DNA of 7,333 bases. It comes from SAR202 cluster bacterium. Its GTDB lineage: Bacteria > Chloroflexota > Dehalococcoidia > SAR202 > GCA-002694895. Under the pieces are notes generated by a model that saw only the letters and a list, made by a program, of their open reading frames with translations, did no database searches and was not told where the DNA came from. The translations under genes and the position numbers were made by a program. The DNA lies in assembly GCA_009391605.1 (NCBI GenBank), contig VFGQ01000016.1, forward strand, positions 1-7,333, read 5' to 3'. Of the stretch, positions 1 through 5,493 are shown one piece after another (positions within the stretch are counted from its first letter, which is position 1; each line of letters starts with the position of its first letter).

Positions 1-10
1 AAATTTACCA

Positions 11-38
11 TTGTACTTTATACTATATGTTTTATAAT
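11..38 (+). promoter_or_regulatory. candidate sigma-70 promoter upstream of garR-like gene
   Basis: A perfect TATAAT at 33-38 is preceded after 16 bases by TTGTAC at 11-16, which shares only the TTG start with the consensus -35. Transcription would begin near 45 and give a leader of about 45 bases before the reductase ATG at 92. The region is so AT-rich that TATAAT-like strings are expected by chance, so this is only a candidate. Nothing else is visible in bases 1-91 apart from a short direct repeat. Confidence 0.3.
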
Positions 39-50
39 AATTCTTTCAAT

Positions 51-74
51 ACAACTTTATCAAAACAACTTTAT
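51..74. repeat. 10-bp direct repeat ACAACTTTAT, two copies 14 bp apart
   Basis: ACAACTTTAT occurs exactly at 51-60 and again at 65-74, just downstream of the candidate promoter and ahead of the ribosome binding site of the garR-like gene. It could be a tandem operator half-site or a simple duplication in the leader. The repeat is seen in the sequence. Any regulatory role is inference, and the low complexity of the area makes chance plausible. Confidence 0.35.
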
Positions 75-91
75 AAAATAAGGAAGGATTT

Positions 92-991
92 ATGACAGAA
101 CAATTAAAAATTGGTTTTATTGGGTTGGGGATAATGGGTGCTCCAATGGTAAAAAATTTGATTAATGCTAAGTATGAAGTGTATGTTTATGATATTAAAC
201 AAGAATCTATAAAAAATTTAGTTGAAAATGGAGCGATAGCTACAAAAAGTTCTCTAGATTTGGGTGAAAAAGTAGATGTAGTTATTATTATGGTTCAGGA
301 TTCTGCAAATTCTGAGGAAGCTATAATTTCTGATAATGGTGTTTTAAATACTCTGAAAAAAGGTACTACTATTATTGATATGAGTTCAATTTCGCCCTTG
401 GTTTCACAGAAAATTTCAAAATTATGTGAGCAAAAGGGAGTTGATTTTTTAGATGCTCCTGTTAGCGGAGGCGAACCTATGGCAATCAGTGGTGATTTAG
501 CTATTATGGTTGGTGGAAAAGAAAATGTATTTAAAAAATTTGAATCTATATTTGATGTTTTGGGAAAAAGTAAAGTTTATTGTGGAGCGGTAGGAGCAGG
601 AAATACTACTAAATTAGCAAATCAAATTATAGTTGCTGGAAATATAGAAGCTTTAAGTGAAGCTTTGGTTTTGTCAAAAAAGGCTGGTTTGGATCCTAAA
701 GTGGTATTAAATGCTATACAAGGAGGATTAGCGGGTAGCGCGGTTATGAATGCGAAAGGACCTATGATGGCTGATGGTGATTTTACTCCTGGATTTAGAA
801 TTCACTTACATCAAAAAGATTTAAATAATGCATTAATGACCGCAAAAGAATTGGGAGTCTCGATACCAGTAACTGGATTAATTCAACAAATGATTACTTC
901 TTTGGTAAATGAAGGGAAAGGTGAATGGGATCATTCAGGAATTGCTACATTTATTGAGAATATATCAGGAGTTAAAATTAGCGAAGATTAG
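92..991 (+). CDS. garR: 2-hydroxy-3-oxopropionate (tartronate semialdehyde) reductase-type beta-hydroxyacid dehydrogenase
   Basis: This is a soluble NAD(P)H-dependent enzyme of the 6-phosphogluconate/3-hydroxyisobutyrate dehydrogenase superfamily. The likely reaction is tartronate semialdehyde to D-glycerate, in glyoxylate or sugar-acid breakdown. The N-terminal Rossmann fold shows GFIGLGIMGAPM (residues 8-19). The substrate-binding signature is DAPVSGGEPMAISG (121-134). The catalytic lysine is K174 in GAGNTTKLANQ, and FRIHLHQKDL (235-244) supplies the second conserved lysine. The segments GAGNTTKLANQ, GGLAGS (211-216) and PGFRIHLHQKDL closely resemble E. coli GarR/GlxR, which is why I prefer this over 3-hydroxyisobutyrate dehydrogenase. 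The length of 299 residues is normal. The ATG start follows AGGAAGGA at 81-88. The gene stands alone, and its last 14 bases overlap the end of the convergent GNAT gene. The family is very likely right; the exact substrate is less certain. Confidence 0.88.
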   Translation: MTEQLKIGFIGLGIMGAPMVKNLINAKYEVYVYDIKQESIKNLVENGAIATKSSLDLGEKVDVVIIMVQDSANSEEAIISDNGVLNTLKKGTTIIDMSSISPLVSQKISKLCEQKGVDFLDAPVSGGEPMAISGDLAIMVGGKENVFKKFESIFDVLGKSKVYCGAVGAGNTTKLANQIIVAGNIEALSEALVLSKKAGLDPKVVLNAIQGGLAGSAVMNAKGPMMADGDFTPGFRIHLHQKDLNNALMTAKELGVSIPVTGLIQQMITSLVNEGKGEWDHSGIATFIENISGVKISED

Positions 992-1535
992 GTTTTATAA
1001 TTTCCATAAATACAAAATTTTTATTATCTTTTTGTATTTCTCTTATTGTTGTGAAACCACATTTAATAAATGCTTGCTGAGCCCGGGTATTCCATTTTAA
1101 AGTATGTAAGTATATTTTGCTAAAATCAGTGTTATTGAATATAAATTCAATCATTGTATTGACAGTATCAGTTCCATGTCCTTTATTCCAATAATTTTTT
1201 TTACCTATCATAATTCCGAGTTCCATAGATTTGTTAAAATAATCTATGTTATAAAACATACTGTTTCCTATATGTTCATTATCAATAAAAACAGAAAATC
1301 TTGCCGTGTTTTTTGAATTTTTAATTATTTCTGATTTATATGCTTGTATAAAATCTTTGAAAGATAAATCTAATGGATATGTGGCATCAAGCGTAGATAA
1401 TTCTGCATCAGTTCTCCACATATAATCATTTGCAAAATCGTTTAATGACTTGTTTTTTAAAATAATTTTTTCACCTTTTATTTCTTTTATTCCATTTAAA
1501 AGAATATTTGTATAAGTAAAAGTATTATTATTCAT
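978..1535 (-). CDS. GNAT-family N-acetyltransferase (RimJ/RimL-like)
   Basis: A probable acetyl-CoA-dependent N-acetyltransferase of 185 residues. The domain starts near residue 21 (GEKIILKNKSLND). It has the strand ELGIMIGKKNYW (105-116), the acetyl-CoA pyrophosphate loop WNKGHGTDTV (116-125, a variant of Q/RxxGxG/A), and the C-terminal pattern WNTRAQQAFIKCGF (148-161) typical of RimJ/RimL-like members. The substrate could be a protein N-terminus, an amino sugar or an antibiotic and cannot be read from the sequence. I chose the ATG at 1535, four bases after the upstream Nudix stop, because it leaves the whole domain intact. The frame stays open upstream to ATGs at 1580 and 1586, which would add 15-17 residues overlapping the Nudix gene. 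None of these starts has a clear Shine-Dalgarno. It is probably co-transcribed and translationally coupled with the Nudix gene. Confidence 0.85.
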   Translation of the reverse strand: MNNNTFTYTNILLNGIKEIKGEKIILKNKSLNDFANDYMWRTDAELSTLDATYPLDLSFKDFIQAYKSEIIKNSKNTARFSVFIDNEHIGNSMFYNIDYFNKSMELGIMIGKKNYWNKGHGTDTVNTMIEFIFNNTDFSKIYLHTLKWNTRAQQAFIKCGFTTIREIQKDNKNFVFMEIIKPNLR

Positions 1536-1539
1536 ATAT

Positions 1540-1959
1540 TTATACCAAGAGAGTAGCTTTTGTAACCAATTTTTTTTCATTAGCATATTTTAATAATTTA
1601 ATTGCTTCATTAGAATCCGCCCAGATTATTTTATCAAATTCTTTGTCATGGTTTTCAAAACTACCACCTGTAGCTTGCATGATATAAAAAGATACTTTTT
1701 TATTTAATTTATTATTCTGGTTATCTGTAAATATATAATATATATTTGATAAAAATATTTTTATTTTAACTTCTAATCCTGTTTCTTCTTTCACCTCTCT
1801 TATTGCTGTATTGCAAATTGATTCATTAAATTCCTGTGTTCCTTTAGGTAGATGCCATCGATTTGTTTTATTTTTGTAACACAAAACAAAATATATCATG
1901 TTATTGTTTTTTTTATATACAAGGCCACCAGCAGAGATTCTATTGTAGATTTTTTTCAT
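1540..1959 (-). CDS. Nudix hydrolase, Ap4A-hydrolase/MutT-like
   Basis: A 139-residue hydrolase that should cleave a nucleoside diphosphate linked to another group, with a divalent metal. The Nudix box is perfect: G40, five residues, E46, seven residues, then REVKEETGL (54-62), where E55, E58 and E59 are the expected metal ligands. The lead-in RISAGGLVY (7-15) and WHLPKG (35-40) resemble bis(5'-nucleosyl)-tetraphosphatase and related housecleaning Nudix proteins, but the substrate is not determined by this. The C-terminus (YANEKKLVTKATLLV) looks like the usual last helix of the fold, so the protein appears complete. No Shine-Dalgarno is visible before the ATG. It is the first gene of a two-gene reverse unit with the GNAT gene and is divergent from the SppA-like gene. 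An A8 run lies at 1570-1577 on this strand. Confidence 0.9.
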   Translation of the reverse strand: MKKIYNRISAGGLVYKKNNNMIYFVLCYKNKTNRWHLPKGTQEFNESICNTAIREVKEETGLEVKIKIFLSNIYYIFTDNQNNKLNKKVSFYIMQATGGSFENHDKEFDKIIWADSNEAIKLLKYANEKKLVTKATLLV

Positions 1960-2028
1960 ACTATAAAATAAAATTATTAAATATAAGATATAAATATATT
2001 ATCTCAGAAATATAAAATACTTTAAATT
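1960..2028. promoter_or_regulatory. divergent intergenic promoter region (Nudix / sppA-like)
   Basis: This 69-base, almost pure A+T gap lies between two divergent genes and must hold both promoters unless they are read from outside. On the forward strand TATAAAAT at 2011-2018 lies only 10 bases before the SppA-like ATG. If it is a -10 element, transcription would start around 2023-2026 and give a nearly leaderless mRNA, which fits the absence of a Shine-Dalgarno there. AGATA at 1986-1990 and TATCT at 2000-2004 form a short inverted repeat with a 9-base spacer, which may be chance in such sequence. Confidence 0.4.
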
Positions 2029-2808
2029 ATGTTTAAAATTTTTAATAAGGGTAAAATTGCTGTAATTAAAATACATGGCACTATAGGTTCTACTGTAAAG
2101 TATGAGCAAATTTACCCTTTAATAATTAAAGCAGAAAAAAATAAATCAGTTAAAGCAGTGATTATTGATATTAATTCACCTGGAGGCGGAGTGACTGATT
2201 CAGATTTAATTTATTCCTCCTTAGTTTCTTTGAATAAATTAAAACCGGTTATTGCATATATTCAAGGCCTTGGAGCTTCTGGAGGATATTTGCTTGCGTG
2301 TGCTTCAAGAAATATTATTGCGACTGAAGCATCTGTTGTTGGATCTATAGGGGTAATATCAATTCGCCCTGTGTTAGTTGATCTGTTAAATAATTTAGGA
2401 GTAAAAGTAGAAGTAAATAAGACAGGAGAATTCAAAGATTCAGGGTCAATATGGAGAAAGCAAACAAAAAAAGATTCTAAATATTTACAGGAATTTATAG
2501 ATGATTATTACGAAAGATTTTTAAAAATTGTTACTATGAATAGAGATAAAGATTATAAAGAAATAAAAAAAATTGCTGATGGTAAAATTTATTGGGCTCC
2601 GAAAGCTAAAGAATTAGGATTAATTGATAATATTGGTAATTTTAATGATGCTATTAAATTAGCTGCCAAGAAAGGAAATTGTTCAGAAAAAATAGTTCTT
2701 TACAAACCTAAAATTTCAATATTTAATAAACTTTTCAAGAATGCAGCATCAGGTGTATATGAAACTTTAGTTGATAAATTATCTACTGATAAAATTAGAT
2801 TAGTTTGA
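2029..2808 (+). CDS. sppA: short SppA-type S49 serine peptidase without a membrane anchor
   Basis: This belongs to the S49 family of signal peptide peptidase A, Ser/Lys peptidases that degrade leftover signal peptides and related membrane peptides. The ClpP-like fold shows VIIDINSPGGGV (44-55; oxyanion region PGGG), the nucleophile S84 in GLGASGGYLLA, VGSIGVI (104-110), and the general-base lysine K136 in KTGEFKDSGS. The 52-residue Ser-Lys spacing matches my recollection of B. subtilis SppA. At 259 residues it is a single-domain form, half the size of E. coli SppA. The usual N-terminal transmembrane helix is missing: the chain begins MFKIFNKGKIAVIKIHG and goes straight into the first strand. 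No upstream in-frame ATG or Shine-Dalgarno is apparent. It could act in the cytosol or attach peripherally, perhaps through its amphipathic C-terminal segment. Its last 9 bases overlap the convergent methyltransferase gene. Confidence 0.88.
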   Translation: MFKIFNKGKIAVIKIHGTIGSTVKYEQIYPLIIKAEKNKSVKAVIIDINSPGGGVTDSDLIYSSLVSLNKLKPVIAYIQGLGASGGYLLACASRNIIATEASVVGSIGVISIRPVLVDLLNNLGVKVEVNKTGEFKDSGSIWRKQTKKDSKYLQEFIDDYYERFLKIVTMNRDKDYKEIKKIADGKIYWAPKAKELGLIDNIGNFNDAIKLAAKKGNCSEKIVLYKPKISIFNKLFKNAASGVYETLVDKLSTDKIRLV

Positions 2809-3492
2809 TTTCAAGGCATTTAAAAGAATGACTGATCCGAAGGCTTTCTTCTTTGTTGTAATTTTATTGAATCCATTTTTTTGTAATAAGCTATTTATTT
2901 TATTTTCAGTTAAAAAAGAATTTGATGATTTAGGTAAGTACAAATACGCGGAAAAGTTATGTGAAAATATCAATCCAAATAAAGGGGCAAAGATAAAAAA
3001 TCCTAGCTTAAAGATAAATGATTTAATATTATTATAAGGTTTGATAATTTCTATAATGTTTAATGTACCTTTATTATTTAAAACATAGTTTACTTCTTGT
3101 AATGATTGTGTGATATTTTCAAAATTTCTTATACCATAAGCTATAGTTATATGATCAAAATAATTTTTTTTAAATGGTAAATAATGGCTGTCTCCTAAAA
3201 TTAAGTTTGATACTGTGTTTTTTGCTATTTTGAGCATAGCATTAGAGAAATCTAATCCTATTACTTGATCATTAGATGAATTTTTAATTATTTCTTGTGT
3301 TAATGAACCAGTGCCACAAGCAATATCCAATATTTTATCTGTTTTATTTGCATTTAATTTTATTGATTCAACAATTTCTTGTTCCCATTTTTTATGATTC
3401 CCCAATGACATAATACAATTCATCAAATCATATTTTTTTGCTATTTTATTAAACATGAGTTGAATATTTTGTGATCTAGTGTTTTTTTCCAT
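2800..3492 (-). CDS. ubiE: UbiE/MenG-family quinone C-methyltransferase
   Basis: An S-adenosylmethionine-dependent methyltransferase that methylates the quinone ring, turning demethylmenaquinone into menaquinone (MenG) and/or acting in ubiquinone synthesis (UbiE). Family marks in order are FNKIAKKYDLMN (14-25), SLGNHKKW (29-36), SAM motif I LDIACGTGSL (55-64), acidic D81 in IGLDFS, GDSHYLPF (100-107), YGIRNF (119-124), EIIKP (147-151) and YLPKSSNSF (185-193). The length of 230 residues is normal. A hydrophobic stretch at about 159-177 is common in the family and suits a membrane-bound quinone substrate. It is the last gene of the acpS-nnr-ubiE reverse operon, 13 bases after nnr, with no Shine-Dalgarno before its ATG. 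The sequence alone does not separate menaquinone from ubiquinone. No other quinone gene is in the window. Confidence 0.9.
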   Translation of the reverse strand: MEKNTRSQNIQLMFNKIAKKYDLMNCIMSLGNHKKWEQEIVESIKLNANKTDKILDIACGTGSLTQEIIKNSSNDQVIGLDFSNAMLKIAKNTVSNLILGDSHYLPFKKNYFDHITIAYGIRNFENITQSLQEVNYVLNNKGTLNIIEIIKPYNNIKSFIFKLGFFIFAPLFGLIFSHNFSAYLYLPKSSNSFLTENKINSLLQKNGFNKITTKKKAFGSVILLNALKSN

Positions 3493-3505
3493 TTCGAATA
3501 TAAAT

Positions 3506-5059
3506 TTAATTATTTTGATTAATTAATTTTGATATGCTATTGATCAATTTAGAGGCGGTTGATCCGTGTATGCCATATTTTTCTTTTGATAATTCTCCTG
3601 ATTCAGATATAAGAGAAACAGCTAAAATTGCACTATGTTCTGCATTTAACCCCTGTGCTAAAAAGCTGTTAATTACACCTGCCAAAATATCTCCTGTCCC
3701 ACCTTTGGCTAATCCGGGATTTGGTTTATTTAAAATATATTTTTTATGTGTATTTCCTATAAATGTTAATGGGCCTTTCAATACAATTGTAACATTCCAA
3801 AGTTTTGTGTAAGTTTCTAATACTTCAATAGGGTTTTTATTTATTTCGCCTATGCTCAATCCTGTAAGCCTGGACATTTCCCTTACATGAGGAGTAATTA
3901 TTGTATTTTTAGGTAATTTATATTTCCACCATTCATTTATTTTGGATAAGTTATTCAAACCATCAGCATCAATGACAATTCCGTTTAAGTATTTAAAATG
4001 ATTCGATATATTTTTTAGTAAAAATTCAACTGATGTTTGGGTTGTATTGTTTGATTCCATTCCACAACCAATTAATAATGAATTTATTCTTTTTTTATTT
4101 TCAAATAAATGTTTAATGTTATCTTTTGATATAAATTCCTGATAATTTTTTATTGTATCTAAGGTGGCTTCTGGAATTTTTCCTCCTATAACATCATAAA
4201 TGGATAAAGGTATAGCTAAACTTAATAAACCAACTCCGGTTTCTAGGCTTCCTGATGCAGCCATAAGTATTGAACCAGGATATTTTTTTGAACCTCCTAC
4301 AACCAATGTTTCCCCTGATAATCTTTTGTCACCATAAGTATCTTTTTTTGGAATTAATTTAAAAGCTGATTGCGGATTGATAAGAAATTTATATTTATAA
4401 TTTTTTGGATATTCTGTAATTCCTATATCCAGATTAATTAAATTATTTGAATATTTATTCCCATTTAATGTTAAACAGCAATCTTTTATTCCTGAAATGC
4501 ATAAAGTTTCACTAGCAATTATAGTATTTGTTTTATTGTTCTTTTGTTCATATATAGAAGACAACCCTGAAGGGACGTCAATTGATAATACATATTTGTT
4601 TGAAGAATTTATATATTTAATTAATTGACTGATATTACCTGTGATATTTTTATTTAACCCGATACCAAATATGCCATCTATAATAATTTTCGTATTATCT
4701 ATTAATTTTTTGACATTATCAGAATTATTTAAGTAATAAAGTTGATTTGAATATTTCTGTAAATCATAATCCCACGATTTATAATCTGAATCTTTAAATA
4801 CGAATAGAATATTTATTTTATATTTTGATTTTAATAGTTGAGTAAAAGCAATATATCCATCTTTTGCATTATTACCTTTGCCTAATATAAATAAAATTTC
4901 TTTTTCTTTAGTAAAATTATTTTTTATATAAGCCGCTATTTTATTTCCGGCATTATTTATTAAAGTAGATTCTGATTTGCCTTTATCTATGGTAAGTTTT
5001 TCCATAGATTTCATTTCTTTGTATGTCACTATTCTTTCAAAATAATTATCAATTTTCAT
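3506..5059 (-). CDS. nnrD: bifunctional NAD(P)H-hydrate epimerase / ADP-dependent NAD(P)H-hydrate dehydratase
   Basis: A 517-residue fusion that repairs damaged NAD(P)H. The N-terminal YjeF_N/NnrE domain (about 1-220) epimerises R- and S-NAD(P)HX, and the C-terminal ribokinase-like NnrD domain (about 230-515) dehydrates S-NAD(P)HX using ADP. NnrE marks are LGKGNNAKDGYIAF (59-72), IDGIFGIGL (127-135; D128) and SIDVPSGLS (159-167; D161). NnrD marks are GETLVVGGSKKYPGS (249-263), ASGSLETGVGLLS (268-280), IDADGLN (363-369), TPHVREMSRLTG (389-400) and NPGLAKGGTGDILAG (447-461), where D457 is the expected catalytic acid. Two loops depart from the commonest forms: GNNAKDG in place of GNNGGDG, and TPHVRE in place of TPHPGE. 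The ATG lies one base after the acpS stop, which implies translational coupling, and there is no Shine-Dalgarno of its own. The acpS-nnr pairing is common in bacteria. Confidence 0.92.
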   Translation of the reverse strand: MKIDNYFERIVTYKEMKSMEKLTIDKGKSESTLINNAGNKIAAYIKNNFTKEKEILFILGKGNNAKDGYIAFTQLLKSKYKINILFVFKDSDYKSWDYDLQKYSNQLYYLNNSDNVKKLIDNTKIIIDGIFGIGLNKNITGNISQLIKYINSSNKYVLSIDVPSGLSSIYEQKNNKTNTIIASETLCISGIKDCCLTLNGNKYSNNLINLDIGITEYPKNYKYKFLINPQSAFKLIPKKDTYGDKRLSGETLVVGGSKKYPGSILMAASGSLETGVGLLSLAIPLSIYDVIGGKIPEATLDTIKNYQEFISKDNIKHLFENKKRINSLLIGCGMESNNTTQTSVEFLLKNISNHFKYLNGIVIDADGLNNLSKINEWWKYKLPKNTIITPHVREMSRLTGLSIGEINKNPIEVLETYTKLWNVTIVLKGPLTFIGNTHKKYILNKPNPGLAKGGTGDILAGVINSFLAQGLNAEHSAILAVSLISESGELSKEKYGIHGSTASKLINSISKLINQNN

Positions 5060-5060
5060 T

Positions 5061-5426
5061 TTATTTTGTAGATGCTACAGCTACAGCAAATGCTGTTGAA
5101 CGTGAATGAGAAATTGATATTTCTATATCAATTATTTTTTTCTTTATAGCAATATTTTTAGCTTTGTTATAAAGATTAATAGTAGGTTTATGCCCTCGTT
5201 GGCGATGAATTTCAATTTCTTTCCATCCAACTCCTCTTACGCCAGTGCCCAATAATTTCATGACTGCTTCTTTTGCTGCAAATCTCCCCGCAAGAGAATT
5301 CACCTTTCCTCTGCAGAAATTTATTTCATGTTCTGTATATATTCTATTTAGGAAACGTTGACCATAATTTTCTATTGTTTTAGATATTCTATCTATTTCA
5401 ATTAAATCAGTTCCTACTAAAACCAA
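5061..5426 (-). CDS. acpS: holo-[acyl-carrier-protein] synthase
   Basis: This enzyme transfers 4'-phosphopantetheine from CoA to the serine of acyl carrier protein, switching on fatty acid synthesis. The 121-residue length is typical. Visible signatures are VGTDLIEIDRI (4-14; D7 is a Mg2+ ligand), AGRFAAKEAVMKLLGTG (46-62; E53 is a Mg2+ ligand, K52 beside it), GWKEIEI (67-73) and ISISHSRSTAFAVA (103-116). The start codon is TTG at 5426-5424. An in-frame TAA at 5438-5436 leaves only three codons upstream, none of them a usual initiator, and AAAGG lies six bases before the TTG. It is the first gene of the reverse operon acpS-nnr-ubiE and shares a divergent promoter region with folD. Confidence 0.94.
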   Translation of the reverse strand: MVLVGTDLIEIDRISKTIENYGQRFLNRIYTEHEINFCRGKVNSLAGRFAAKEAVMKLLGTGVRGVGWKEIEIHRQRGHKPTINLYNKAKNIAIKKKIIDIEISISHSRSTAFAVAVASTK

Positions 5427-5432
5427 AACTTG

Positions 5433-5437
5433 CCTTT
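5433..5437 (-). promoter_or_regulatory. ribosome binding site of acpS (AAAGG, supports the TTG start)
   Basis: On the reverse strand AAAGG lies six bases upstream of the TTG at 5426-5424. Together with the in-frame TAA immediately before it, this fixes the acpS start at a rare TTG codon, consistent with the protein beginning directly at the conserved VGTDLIEIDRI motif. Confidence 0.6.
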
Positions 5438-5483
5438 AATATAATTTAATTTTATTATAAAATCTCTTAGAAAAATTGTATGT

Positions 5484-5489
5484 AGAGGA
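5484..5489 (+). promoter_or_regulatory. ribosome binding site of folD (AGAGGA, supports the GTG start)
   Basis: AGAGGA ends four bases before GTG at 5494-5496. A TTG at 5476 would lengthen FolD by six residues but has no Shine-Dalgarno and would place this purine-rich site inside the gene. The GTG start also gives residue numbers Y50, K54, Q98 and D121, which coincide with those I recall for E. coli FolD. Confidence 0.65.
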
Positions 5490-5493
5490 AAGT

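Larger units (their letters stand above)
5427..5493. promoter_or_regulatory. divergent promoter region acpS / folD with overlapping -10 candidates
   Basis: In the gap between acpS and folD a single motif around 5454-5463 reads as TATAAAAT on the forward strand (5456-5463) and as TATAAT on the reverse strand (5459-5454). Forward initiation near 5470 would leave about 24 bases before the folD GTG. Reverse initiation near 5447 would leave about 20 bases before the acpS TTG. No good -35 box is visible for either. The overlap of the two -10 candidates suggests the promoters may compete, which is inference. Confidence 0.45.

Noticed and set aside
909..1100. Short forward reading frame overlapping the end of the garR-like gene
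   Set aside because: It lies in another frame over garR and the antisense of the GNAT gene, has no ribosome binding site and shows no recognisable motif.
1540..1586. Nudix-GNAT as a single fused gene broken by a sequencing error
   Set aside because: The Nudix C-terminus in its own frame matches the usual end of the fold and a suitable GNAT ATG follows the stop by four bases, so two genes is the simpler reading. Slippage is kept only as a low-interest finding.
2828..3037. Forward frame antisense to the ubiE 3' end
   Set aside because: Shadow of the well-supported methyltransferase; composition is that of an antisense translation.
3534..3812. Forward frame antisense to the nnrD domain
   Set aside because: It lies opposite the conserved GGTGD region of NnrD and has no independent motif or start signal.
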